Translations under genes and position numbers: made by a program
Shown: in pieces, positions 11,645 to 21,653 of the stretch
Layout: the number at the start of each line of letters is the position of its first letter
Numbering within the stretch: position 1 is the first letter of the stretch
Source: Cylindrobasidium torrendii FP15055 ss-10
Lineage: Eukaryota; Basidiomycota; Agaricomycetes; Agaricales; Physalacriaceae
Length of the DNA: 64,000 bases
Assembly: GCA_000934385.1 (NCBI GenBank)
Contig: KN880510.1
Location: 1-64,000, forward strand
Direction of reading: 5' to 3'
The notes under the pieces: model-generated
What the model was told of the DNA's origin: nothing
The model's input: only the letters and a program-made list of their open reading frames with translations
Databases searched by the model: none

Positions 11645-12064
11645 TCATGTCATTACTCGTAACTTGAGGATGTACGGAACAAGTTCCTCCCAGGCCTCCA
11701 GGTCCAATTCGACATATTTTTCGTCCTCGTCGTACGCGTCCAATGGCTTGAAGCACGCTTGGAGATACAAAGGAGTGGTGGCATTGAGCAGGCCGAGCTT
11801 GCCTTTGACATACACGAAGGCGTTCTGAACGGAAAGTGAGCACAGGGCATCAGGCGGGAGCTTGGCGGTGCGTACCCTGCCTGTCATCGCTGCCATTCGC
11901 GTTCGGCCCAGCGCCATCGTCCGATTCCCGAACGTCAAGATAATCGGCGCGCTCGACGTCGGCTGCGGGCTCGCACTGAGGAGCGCATGCATACACTGAC
12001 CTACGACCACCGCGACCGCGTTATTCGACGCCGACAGCGTGTCCGCCATTTTACTCGCATCCAT
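11645..12064 (-). CDS. small hypothetical protein
   Basis: A single open exon of 139 residues runs from the ATG at 12064. The frame stays open further upstream but without ATG. The N-terminus is rich in Ala, Ser and Met, and the C-terminus is acidic (DAYDEDEKYVELDLEAWEELV). I do not recognise a family. It lies 250 bp downstream of the coiled-coil gene on the same strand and might be part of it, although I found no convincing splice path. Treat it as a tentative gene. Confidence 0.35.
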   Translation of the reverse strand: MDASKMADTLSASNNAVAVVVGQCMHALLSASPQPTSSAPIILTFGNRTMALGRTRMAAMTGRVRTAKLPPDALCSLSVQNAFVYVKGKLGLLNATTPLYLQACFKPLDAYDEDEKYVELDLEAWEELVPYILKLRVMT

Positions 12065-12316
12065 TTTCGCTGCAGCCGCTTGCCGTGGTACAGGTCCAAG
12101 ATTTGCTTGTCTGTGGGACCCCTGCAGAACCTGATACGCCACCTCTTCCGGGATTTGTCCCCTCGATACTCATTCTAATTCCCACAATTATCCGGATACC
12201 AATTCTATTCGTTACGCGGGCACGTCCTCGCTCAAGATCCGTCTTATCGAATCTCCGCCTACCCTAAATGAACTACCTCCCAAGTCTTATCTTTTCCAGC
12301 ACTTCCCCGTGCATTC

Positions 12317-13327
12317 CTAGGCAAGTCGACTGGCTTTGGACACCCCTACACGCGGGTTAGCACGCAAGCTCTCACGCCCGTTCAATTCAACCCCACCGAT
12401 ATAGTCCAAGAATCTGTTCTGATTTTCTACCCCATCGCCCGTATTACCCAGGTCAAAATCGGTCAGCAGCTTGTTGACTTGCTCCTCTGCATTCATGTTA
12501 GCTCGCTCCAAAGCCTTTCCCGAATAAAGCCTACCACGGAAGAACATAAACGAACGCAGATCGCACGGGTACAGGTCGCTTTTCTCGCCGTTTGGCTTCA
12601 GGACGACACCCAGCGTATCATCCAAGTTGTCGTTGATATCCAACACGGCGTTTGTTTGGCGCGCCTCCCTGGTGGTTTGGCCTCAGCCCAAAGAGAAATC
12701 AAGCAAGCAAAAAGCAGTACGCATTTTTAACAGCATTTTTTACCTGCTTGATCTTTGCTTCTGTTTCTTCGACTTGCTTTCCAAGCGAAACGGGGATGTA
12801 GTCTGTGATTTGCGCGTCCACACCGTCTCGTGCCTTTTCTTGCACGACCTTACGGATCTCGTCTTGGATAGCAGGCCTATCCAAAGCATCAGCATCGGTA
12901 GTCCGCGCCCTATGACAGGCAAACGCACCGTAATTCGGCAACGATATCCTTCGTCAACCCGGCCTCCTTGTCACGGATCCGATTCTCCATAGTCTCGCGT
13001 CTTTCCGAATGGGCAGCATCGGTCTCTGCGATGAGCGCCTGCAGCTCATCGATTTCCTTCAAAACCGAATCCTAGCAGGTGCCTCTGGTCAACGAGGCTC
13101 TTGTTCTGGACCCACAGATATTTACCGCGCTAGGCTCAATCTCAGTCAAATTCGGCTGACCTTTGTCAAATGTGGACAAAGCCGTTTGCCTATGCTCAAC
13201 ATCGTCAAAACATCACCTCATCGCTCGCCGACTTCGCGTACATGGCCAAAATCGATTCAAGCATCGCGGAAGCAGGCGATATCGGCGTTATAGTAGGGGG
13301 GACTGGGGTCGCTGTTCGTGATTCCAT
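12317..13327 (-). CDS. coiled-coil hypothetical protein
   Basis: Six exons are inferred: 13327-13242, 13189-13126, 13071-12929, 12876-12744, about 12664 onward, and a last piece ending at 12317. Introns have GTACGC, GTAAAT, GTGCGT and GTAAAA donors. A 51-nt in-frame intron (CTAAC branch, GTGTAG acceptor) probably lies just before the final exon. The protein has about 200 residues. After a Thr/Pro-rich start, the centre is a long charged coiled coil (SVLKEIDELQALIAETDAAH, then VEETEAKIKQ). The C-terminal part contains DLYPCDLRSFMFFRGRLYSGKAL. No family is recognised. Its regular intron pattern and phase agreement make it a real gene. Confidence 0.6.
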
Positions 13328-13674
13328 GGTTGCGGTTTTATACTGCACGGCGGTGTAGCCTGGCGAGTAGTGCGGGACAAATTTGGTGGGGTGAAGAGGG
13401 AGAAAGACAGCGTCTAACTGACGAGGCGTCTGGTAGGCTCAACCTCGAGGACGCAACGAGGACTGATATTCAGTTGTTCGCGCATTCGGTCCGTTGAATA
13501 CCTACCCACTCGATTCTTCTTCAGCACAATCACATTTCGTCTCAAACAGCCTCGTTGTGACGCGCGCCACCATTATTCTTTTCAGTGCAGAGTGAACGAA
13601 ATGCAGGTAGTAAGTAAATCAACGGGCCCTCCCACAGCAAATTGCAACCACAAGCGCATCAGAACAAGACTCCT
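13328..13674. other. intergenic
   Basis: This region holds the promoter of the coiled-coil gene and the 3' flank of the F-box-like gene. I see nothing else in it. Confidence 0.45.
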
Positions 13675-14613
13675 CTACTCTCCAACTAGCTTCCAAATAC
13701 GTTCTGTCTCTTGCTGCACATACCCAATGTTCCAATTTGGTAGTCTCACCTTGTGAGGCCTGTGCTCCAGCGGTACGTATACGCTCCGCACCTCTTCCAG
13801 TGTTCCAGCCAATTTTGCCTCCTTGAAATCCTTCCCTTGCATAACAAGCATATCTTCGTATACAAGCTTCAGAACAGCCACCCTACCGCTATCCTCCGTA
13901 TACGGCTTGACGTTCAACAACGGGAATGCAATGAATCGCAGATTTGGCATTGATGCAGCAGGAATGGATTCTATGAATCTTGGGGAAGGATGCTGTCCTG
14001 CAGGGGGCGGGCTTTCGGTGTGGTATGGATACCAAATAGCGAGATGTGTGATTTGTTCGAGGAAGGCCAGCCCTGCCGGACTCCGCATAAAGACGTTCCA
14101 ACGCAGGAAGGGTCCGGTCAGTGTCAAATGCCTGCACGACCATTGTCGCGTCTTTGCTGGGTCGAAGGCGTCGATGAGGATGGGCAGGCTCAGGTTCGAC
14201 ACGCATAGCGACTGCGCTGAACACATCATATCGTAGAGTATGCCTTGGACATTGTAGGTGGAAACATCACATCCTGGGAACGAATCTTCGCATGGGACGT
14301 CGTCGAGGCAGAGGTTGCGGACGAGTGCTGGGTAGTTGAGGCGCAAACGGGGTGAGACGCGACCAGCGCGATGATGGCTACAAGCCCTCAGGAAGGCGAC
14401 TGTGCTGCGTTCTGATGTCAGGATAACTGTGTCCAGCAGGAGCGGCATGACCAGGGTGTAAAGAGTTGTGCATACACGCGCGAGACGAGCGGCGTCGGGA
14501 TAAGTGGCTGGGCGGATATTGTGCGGGCCATTGTTGGGCCACGACGAGCGCGAGGCAAGGTTAACAATCGTGCAGACGAGCTCGGGAGGGAGATCAAAGA
14601 GGCGGAAAGGCAT
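13675..14613 (-). CDS. F-box-like protein, single exon
   Basis: An uninterrupted 312-residue frame starts at the ATG at 14613. The first 60 residues follow the F-box pattern: FDLPPELVCTIVNLAS, then a spacer, then DAARLARVCTTLYTLVMPLLLDTV. The rest consists of leucine-rich strand-loop units (HLTLTGPFLRW, ITHLAIWYP, MPNLRFIAFPLL) typical of the many Agaricomycete F-box proteins. These are presumed substrate receptors of SCF ubiquitin ligases, and the substrate is unknown. The lack of introns contrasts with its neighbours but is common in this expanded family. Confidence 0.65.
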   Translation of the reverse strand: MPFRLFDLPPELVCTIVNLASRSSWPNNGPHNIRPATYPDAARLARVCTTLYTLVMPLLLDTVILTSERSTVAFLRACSHHRAGRVSPRLRLNYPALVRNLCLDDVPCEDSFPGCDVSTYNVQGILYDMMCSAQSLCVSNLSLPILIDAFDPAKTRQWSCRHLTLTGPFLRWNVFMRSPAGLAFLEQITHLAIWYPYHTESPPPAGQHPSPRFIESIPAASMPNLRFIAFPLLNVKPYTEDSGRVAVLKLVYEDMLVMQGKDFKEAKLAGTLEEVRSVYVPLEHRPHKVRLPNWNIGYVQQETERIWKLVGE

Positions 14614-15135
14614 CTGTTTAGCGAATCTGTGAGTATGGTGAAGCTACTATGGAAGTGCTGCATACCAGCAAAAATTCAAACGTTCGAGATGGTTGGGGAG
14701 ATCAGATAGAACGGCCAATTGGTGGATGCTGGTGAGTACTTATAGTACCCACGCCGGCCGAGCAATTGAAAAAAGAGGCATGTACTGTGCAACCGCCGAA
14801 GGACATTGTCGCCGAAGAACATTGTCGCCTGAGAAGGGAAACAATCTTCACAATAGCAAAAAACCGGAGGTCGTGGGAACCTACTCAGGCAAGTGTAACA
14901 CCGAGCCACAATTGGACCACATGATGTTCTCACGGCCATTGCGGGTTACGGAGGGCACGGCAACAAGACAAAGGGCGCTTGAAAAGCCACAGGCAAACAA
15001 ACAGAAAACCAGAAAAAGCGCATTGTTAATACAACAGTCTAAGTCGGCAACAAGGCCTCATAACAAATACAGCATCTATGAACGCCTCGCCAGGAGGACG
15101 ATATATACAGAAAAGGACGAGAAAAGAGAAGACGA
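14614..15135. other. intergenic
   Basis: This region contains the promoter of the F-box-like gene and the 3' flank of the double-psi barrel gene. No exon is seen. A plus-strand frame at 14693-15139 has no domain or splice context. Confidence 0.45.
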
Positions 15136-15759
15136 TTAAGCAAAGTCCCAGGACATGTCAAAGACACCGTCGGCTGTTGAGCCACGGAAATACTCAAAGA
15201 GGCTCTGGGACATATCTGTGGGGAGGATTCTCAGTGAGTACGATGAAATGAGTTATGTAATGCAACGCCGACATACCGAGGTCACCGTCTGCGCAGGATG
15301 GACATTCGTCCTTGACGGTCGCGGTCGCGGTCTTGCCAGAAGAGTTGTCGGTAATCACGACGTTCTGCAATGGGGATGAGTACGCGTAGTGGACATGATT
15401 GTCGTGATATTCTTACTTGGTTGCAGTGGCTTCCGCCAGCATATGTGTTAGTCGCGAGAGCAACGATCCAGTCGCTGTCTACGTTGGTGTCACCGCAGGC
15501 GCCTAGGCCGACTAGAAGCCAAAACGTCAGCTGTGCGCTAGCCTGTCATCGCGCGAGTAGCGTACCGGCGAAGTAGGTGGCCTGCAGTGTCAATGTCAGA
15601 AGGCGTTTCAAAAAGCCCCAAAATGAACACACGACTTACAGTGCCAGAGAGACCACGCTTTGAAGGTGCGGACGCCGCCACGGGGACGGCGACGACAGCT
15701 TGGAGGACAGAGAAAAGCACGCAGAGCGAGAGAGTGAGCAGGGCAGTGAAGGAAGACAT
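15136..15759 (-). CDS. secreted double-psi beta-barrel protein (RlpA/barwin-like)
   Basis: Five exons give a 132-residue preprotein: 15759-15640, 15581-15566, 15511-15417, 15364-15277 and 15215-15136. The second exon is only 16 nt. A signal peptide (LLTLSLCVLFSVLQAVVAVPVA) is followed by a KR site and a compact domain: GTATYFAVGLGACG, DSDWIVALAT, GGSHCNQ, then TVKDECPSCADGDLDMS. The GxGACG start, the late DECPxC and the DLDMS segment are hallmarks of the double-psi barrel proteins annotated in mushrooms as RlpA-like or riboflavin-aldehyde-forming-enzyme-like. It is presumably extracellular and cysteine-bridged. Any wall-polysaccharide role is inferred from expansin and barwin relatives. Confidence 0.85.
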
Positions 15760-16700
15760 TTTTCTTTCGGTTCAGATGCGGGGTAAGGGATTGTTTGCAA
15801 AGCGTGTGCTTGTCCCGGTCAGTGTGAGTAGGTGAGAGGTAGAAAGAGAAGGGGGTGAGGTGTTAACAACAGATCTATTGTACACCTTTTATACTCACGG
15901 CGCGGTAGAAAGCCACGCCTAATGACAAATCCAAAAAAATTTCGGGGGGCCACTCTGTTGCAATGACCCTCACTGTGCACAAGCCGCCCGCAGCAGGCGC
16001 ATAATAGGGCGGAGACAGTTTATTCACGACCAACCGCCCTCCGAGTGTCGGGCATACGGGCCAGGAGACAAAAAAAGGGCGAACGGGCGCAGCTGGCCCA
16101 AAGAAAAGTCCACTGTCAACCTGGCGGTAAAGCGCACTCGCAGCAGATTCACAGAGGGGGCGAATAGTGAGCACAGCTTGGAAGAGAAACACGTCGTTCA
16201 AGGGCTCCGAGTCGGTTCGTGAAGTCACCCTGCAGTGTGCCGAGTGGAGTGAGGTGATCGCATTGCCGCCCAGGCGGGACGATGCTGGAGCCAATGTCAA
16301 AAGAAAAAAAAAAAACAGAAAAAAATGGGGAGAAATCGAGTGTCCTGATGTATTGCGCAGGCAGAGTATTTTTTTTTCGGGCTGCAAATGGGTCTGGGGT
16401 ACGAATTCGAGATACTCTGCTTTGACTCAGTATTGGTACAGTGTTAGGGGCGGGGTGATGACGTAGGATCGATCGCTCTTCATTGTCACTGTCAGCACGG
16501 ACCCCATTTGGACTCAAGTACTGGACTTTCAGGATATCAGTTTTTGCTGTAATCTTGGGAATATCCCGTGAAATCAGTCCCCTGGTAAATTTACAATGCG
16601 TGCATGCACCAAGGTGAGCTGGATTCAGATGCAAGTAGCGGCATTCCTGGGTGCACTATAATTCTACTTCTGTTACACTGCTAGTAGGCTTCTGCTCTGC
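15760..16700. other. 0.9-kb intergenic stretch with A-rich tracts
   Basis: No gene is recognised. Homopurine A tracts occur near 16305-16325 and a T tract near 16370. The part adjoining 15760 is the promoter of the secreted barrel protein. The minus-strand frames here start on non-ATG codons or lack splice context. Confidence 0.45.
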
Positions 16701-19700
16701 TTACTGCATTTCTGGAATGATGTCCTTCCCCGAACCTGTCTTGAGATAATCCACAATATTCTGCATTGTCCTGACCTCCATCGCGCGAGAGGTATCCTGG
16801 TTATGCGTGCCCATATGCGGGAGCAGCGTTGCGTTTGTGAATTCCAGCAGCCGCGGGTTCACGTTGGGTTCGTCTGGGAAAACATCCAAACCAATTGATC
16901 CAAGCTGCAAAACGGAAATTAGGACCATTCTTTCTCAGCCAGGACGACGGGAAAGTACTAACATGTCCGTCCTCCAACGCCTTGATCATTGCCTCTTCGT
17001 CTACAACAGCCCCGCGCGCGGTGTTCACCAGACAAGCGCCCTTCTTCATCGCACGGATGTAGTCCTCGCCCACCAGCCCTCTCGTCTGTGCATTCAACGG
17101 CACACTCACACTCACAACGTCTGCCTGCCCCAACATCTTCTTCACATCGCCAACATACTCGCAATACTCCGGCGCATTCGGATTCGGTTTGCGATTGTAG
17201 TACACGACACGCATAGGAAAAGCGTGTGCCAGTTCGGCTATGCGAAGCCCAATGCCGCCTAGCCCAAGGATCCCTAGGGTCTTGCCGGTGAGGTCGAACG
17301 CGGATTCAGACACGGCGGGTTTCCATGTCCCTCGACGCAACGAACGTTCGCCAATGGAGAATTGACGCAGGGCCGAGATAATGAGATACAGAGCTGTCGT
17401 CGCCGTGGCATCGTCCACTGCACCAGGTGTATTCGATAGCTTGATGTCTGGTCGAATGTTAAGATAGACGTCAAGCGCTTTTGACCACATCAGGTGACCA
17501 CAGCGTGACATTAGCGTGACGAAAATCGTGAAAATCGCAGATATCGTTCGGAAATCCATAAACTTCAGATGTCGAAATTCAGAGCCCGAGGGAAAGTCGA
17601 GAAGTCCATTTCAGATTTTCTGTCGGGCTCGGATTTTTGCATTTCGAAATGTGCCGATTTACGAACGATTTCTAAAATTTGGAAAATGACAAGAAATTCA
17701 TAAAAAATTGCGGGAAAATTGCGTATTTACATAGTCTCAAGCAGCAAAGAGACTGTTTTGTTTTATTCTTCTCAGACTACCCGAAGCCCGTCGACATGGG
17801 ATACCGTACAGTTGCATTGAGTTCCACCATTCCTGGTCATCAAAGCCTATTTGGCATGTTACCGCCCTCATTGTCGTCAGAGGTGATACTTGCCTCTCTT
17901 CCCACTCTCCCTCTTTGTCCCACAAGCAAACCAATGTCAACCAACGGTAGGATCAAAAGCAAACTGAAGAACCTGGTCCAATATCGGAATCGAGAATACG
18001 CACAATCCTCCAGGCCACAGGATAAGACAAAAGCGCAACGAAAACAGAGAAAGGTGCGCTGTGTCACTCTTTCATTCCTCTGGTAAGACTCACTCAATAT
18101 TCTAGGACGCGCAGAGTGTTAGAGAGCACTATACTGTGCAGACATCACCACAGCTGCATACCCCTTCTTCACCCTCACGGCCGCGTACCCCTCCTTCTCT
18201 GTCGCACTCTGCAACTCCGCCAAGGACACCACGGTCAAATGGAATCGATGCCCTTCCTCGCTCATCGCCGAATTCACCCTCGAGATGGCTGCGAAAGCGT
18301 ACGCGGAACTCAATCAACGCGCCCGAGACGCAGATCAATGCGAACCTTATCGTACGACACCTCCATACACCTTCCCATACCACCTCTGTATTCGAAAACA
18401 ACGAGAACTGTTCTCTTGACTCCTTGTGTGACGTTCTTCCATCGCCAAAGCGCTTGCGGTCTGCACAATCTGTCATGAGCATCGATGATTGCAACCCAAA
18501 TGAAGCGGCAGAAAGCTCGCCCAGGAGCGATACATGTAACCAAAGCACCACTCACCACCCGTTGCCTGCGCTCGAGGACGACTTTCCCTCTCATTCACCT
18601 AGCCTGCCTCCTGCAGTCACAGAAGCGGATGACCACTTTGACTTCGAAACTGACGCTCCGGATGATGACCACCGTCCTGTAGCCGAATTTCATGATCCTG
18701 GTGCCGGTGAGGACGATGATACCGAGGACCAACGAATCCTCTTTCTGGCGGCAGCAGGGAGGAAAGGGAAATATGACTTCCCGCCCAGTGTGGAGGAGGT
18801 CGAAGATGCTGTCGCTCGTATGGACAAACTGCTGAATCCGAAGAGGGCTGGCAGCAGTGGACGCAATCCCAGTGCACTGGATCCGGCAAGCACCAAAAAA
18901 CTCAGTGGTGTTCAGACCCTATGTCAACACTACCTTCACCTTGCACAAAAGGAGCGTGTGGGGCTCTCTGGGAGTTGGACACGAGCGGGCGAGCGGGCAA
19001 CAATTGGAATGACGGGATCACCTCGACAAGGATATGCACGCACTCTGAAGCGATGGGCCAGAGAGTTCATTGCGGACGCAACCGAGCTTCCCAGCTACAG
19101 TCACGGTGGAGGCATGTGCGGCGCTTTGGATGACGAGGATGTCCAACAGGAACTTCGTCTGTTTCTCCAGGAGAAGGGGAAATATTTCACGGCAGAGGAT
19201 ATTGTCCGCTTTTCCGAAGACCCGGATATGATGGCTCGTCTTGGACGGACAAGAGGAATCTCGATTTCGACTGCGCTGTGCTGGCTGAAGAAGAGCGGAT
19301 GGCGGTGGGGTCGCCACCCGAATGGCCAGTATATTGATGGGCATGAAAGGGAGGATGTTGTTTGGTACCGCGACAAGGTCTATATTCCATTGATGCTCGA
19401 GCTAGCAGAAAGTATGCGCCGTTGGATCGACGACACGGGCTGGGCGGTGCCGGAGCACATCAAGCGAGTCGTGCGGGTGTGGTTTCATGATGAGTCGACA
19501 TTCTATGCGCACGATCGTCGAAAGACCTTCTGGATGCTCGTCGGTCTCAGTATGGTGCCGCAACCCAAGAGCGAAGGCCAGTCTCTCATGATTGGCGATT
19601 TTGTCTGTGCCGATGATGGGTGGCTGCGTGCGCCAAATGGTGAAAATGCAAGGGTGGTATTTCGAGCGGGGAAAGGTCGGGATGGATACATGCAAAACAG

Positions 19701-21201
19701 CGATATTCTTGCGCAGCTTGAACGTGCTGTGGACATTGTCAGACGACACTGGCCAGACGAAGACCACGTCTTTGTATACGACAACGCACCAACGCACCTG
19801 AAGCGGGATGACCGGTCAATTACAGCCTCGCGGATGCCTCTGAACCCCTCCGAGAACTTCTTTGTTGAGGTCGATATCCTAAACGAGCATGGGAAGCCGG
19901 TTGTCGATGCCGATGGGAACAGGTTGAGGCGGAAAGAGCGAATGGGCTCTGCTATGTTTCGTGGGGCGCCGCAGGAGCTGTACTTTCCTATGGACTACGA
20001 GGTGGTGCAATGGCGAGGGTGGTTTAAAGGCACCAAGCAAATCCTGATCGAACGTGGATACGACGTCCGAGGTAAAAAGTCCCAATGCGGAAAATCATTC
20101 CACAAAGACTGCCCAAAAGGCCGTACCGACTGCTGCTGCCGCCGTATGCTTTACAACGAGGAAGACTTTTCCAGTGTGGAGTCAATCCTGGAAACGCGCG
20201 CAAGATCCCTTGGCGTACGGGTCATTTACCTGCCAAAATTCCACTGCGAGCTCAACTTTATCGAACAATGCTGGGGTTATGCGAAGGCACGATACCGTGT
20301 TCTTCCCGTCTCAAAAACAATGGATGAGATGGAAGCAAATGTTCTCAAAGTGCTGGATGACATCCCTCTGGAGAGTATGCGAAGGTGCGTGAGCTCACTA
20401 AAAGGAGGCTCTTACAATATCAACACATTCACAGATTCTCGACTCGAAGTCTTCGCTTTGTACACGCTTACTCAACGGGATTGAATGGCGCACAGGCGGC
20501 ATGGGCGGCAAAGCGCTATCGCGGCCACCGCACTATTCCAGACTTGACTCCCTTTGACCGCGTCCATCTCAGCAGCCTTGCAGATGTCTCGTAAATACAA
20601 TTCATTGTGTATTATCGTTCTGAATTTCCGTTGAATGCGGTCTGATTATGTAAGTATACTCAGTTCCAAGCAAGCGCTAGTAAGCGCTGTCTATAACACC
20701 TGTCACACTACACGTGATGTGGTCAAAAGCGCTTGACGCCTATCTTAGGTATACAAGAATGAATGAGCATCGGGACTAGGAACGCACCTCTTTCCTTCAA
20801 ACGACCAAAATCCACATTGTCATATCCTGCACCATTGGACGCAACCCACTTGACGCTTGCGGGTAGCGCATCCACCAGTTCACGATCAAAGGGTCCAATC
20901 CGCTCGTTCACGCTGTTGTCGCGGAATATGGCCACTATGTCGGAGTATTTGCCGCCTTGGGCGAAGGCAGCGAAGAGGTCGGCACGGTCAGAGACATCAA
21001 GGTCCTGTGAGGTATATGCAAGGGGAGTTCAGATTGCCAGAGATGGTGGTGATAGTAAGAGAAGGAAGAAACGCGATCAGTACAATGCCGACATCAGCTG
21101 GAACGCATACATACCAAAACCTCCGCTATCCCCTCGAACATGTCGAATCTCTCCTTCTTTGCCCAGCGTACGGTCCCACAAAAGAGAATCTTGGGAGCCA
21201 T
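16701..21201 (-). CDS. D-isomer-specific 2-hydroxyacid dehydrogenase split by a transposon-bearing intron
   Basis: Exons 21201-21115, 21004-20788, 17447-16963 and 16904-16701 join in frame to 330 residues, the normal length for glyoxylate/hydroxypyruvate reductases. The N-terminal half carries NGAGYDNVDFGRL; the rest has NTPGAVDDATATT, the NAD motif GLGGIG (163-168), and the catalytic Arg246 (NTARG), Glu275 (FPDEP) and His293 (LPHMG). All key residues are present. The enzyme would reduce glyoxylate, hydroxypyruvate or a similar 2-oxoacid with NAD(P)H. The intron between exons 2 and 3 is 3,340 nt because a 3,284-bp transposon plus a duplicated TA lies in it. Without these it is a standard 54-nt intron. 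Donor and acceptor are intact. Whether it is still spliced efficiently is open. Confidence 0.85.
17460..17461. repeat. TA target-site duplication, left copy
   Basis: TA directly abuts the left terminal inverted repeat; the right copy is at 20746-20747. Removing the element and one TA restores a 54-nt intron with a CTAAC branch site. Confidence 0.85.
17462..17496 (+). repeat. left terminal inverted repeat
   Basis: It begins AGATAGACGTCAAGCGCTTT and matches the reverse complement of 20711-20745 at 33 of 35 positions. Confidence 0.9.
17934..20594 (+). CDS. DDE transposase with long D-E spacer
   Basis: Three exons (17934-18053, 18106-20384, 20435-20594) give 852 residues. Introns are 52 and 50 nt. 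The last exon (RFSTRSLRFVHAYSTGLNG... RYRGHR) would be lost if the second intron were read through. The N-terminal third is low-complexity and Ser/Pro/acidic. A DNA-binding region with helix-turn-helix-like parts (STALCWLKKSGWRWGR) precedes the catalytic core. The core has Asp502 (FHDEST), Asp599 (VYDNAPTH) and Glu760 (LNFIEQCW). Between Asp599 and Glu760 lie 160 residues, including a Cys/His cluster (CGKSFHKDC, TDCCCRR) that may bind zinc. It cuts and pastes the surrounding element at TA. Similar proteins are widespread in Agaricomycetes. Confidence 0.9.
20711..20745 (-). repeat. right terminal inverted repeat
   Basis: Its reverse complement begins AGATAGGCGTCAAGCGCTTT. It is followed by the TA duplication at 20746-20747. 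Immediately inside are AGCGCT-containing short repeats (20672-20690). Confidence 0.9.
20746..20747. repeat. TA target-site duplication, right copy
   Basis: This is the second TA flanking the transposon, matching 17460-17461. Confidence 0.85.
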
Positions 21202-21653
21202 TATTGTTCAATGTGGTAGTTCAGAGTAATGCTTGGTCGATTGGGATAGATAGCACGTTGAGATGATTGAGTGCAAAGCAGGGACGCTGATACACGCTGA
21301 TTCTAAGTATGCACTTTTGTGGTGGAGATTAGAACACCGTTTGCAGGCTAGCGGACCGTTATCGGTGTCTCGGTCCGATGCCAAACTCTCCTTGTCAATC
21401 TGTTCACACTGAGTGCTACTGCAAGAGTCCAAGAGCTTCAAGGTATTCCAATCAGTCCAAATGCGCTACATATATCCCACACTACCCATCTATGATTCTA
21501 CATTAACCCCCGTAAGTATAAAGTAAGTGCCATCCTAAGAGTCCACATTCTCTAGTCCATTGTATACCCCATAAATCCTGTATATAGCCAGCTACTTTCC
21601 AATGAGCTAGAGAGGAATTCCAAGTCAGATGATTGAATGAAGAACACGGAAAT
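21202..21653. other. intergenic
   Basis: This holds the promoter of the hydroxyacid dehydrogenase and the 3' flank of the GT49-like gene, both on the minus strand. Nothing else is seen. Confidence 0.45.

Larger units (their letters stand above)
17462..20745 (+). mobile_element. complete Tc1/mariner-like DNA transposon, 3,284 bp
   Basis: The element is bounded by 35-bp terminal inverted repeats that differ at positions 7 and 32, and by a TA duplication. Inside is one transposase gene with all three catalytic residues and no stop or frameshift, so it looks recent and possibly autonomous. The left 470 bp before the start codon are AT-rich and contain short direct repeats (GCGTGACATTA twice near 17503-17520; GAAAATCG twice at 17521-17537) that could bind transposase. 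It sits inside an intron of the hydroxyacid dehydrogenase gene, in opposite orientation. The TA target and the DDE_3-like E block (FHCELNFIEQCW) place it in the IS630/Tc1/mariner superfamily, but the spacer before the Glu is much longer than in classic mariners. Confidence 0.9.

Noticed and set aside
16300..16380. A- and T-tracts as a retroposon tail or terminator
   Set aside because: No adjacent target-site duplication, reverse transcriptase or tRNA-like body is visible; these are simple homopolymer tracts.
16701..21201. Hydroxyacid dehydrogenase as a pseudogene broken by the transposon
   Set aside because: The insertion lies wholly inside an intron. All four exons join in frame to a full-length protein with every catalytic residue, so I call it a gene with an enlarged intron.
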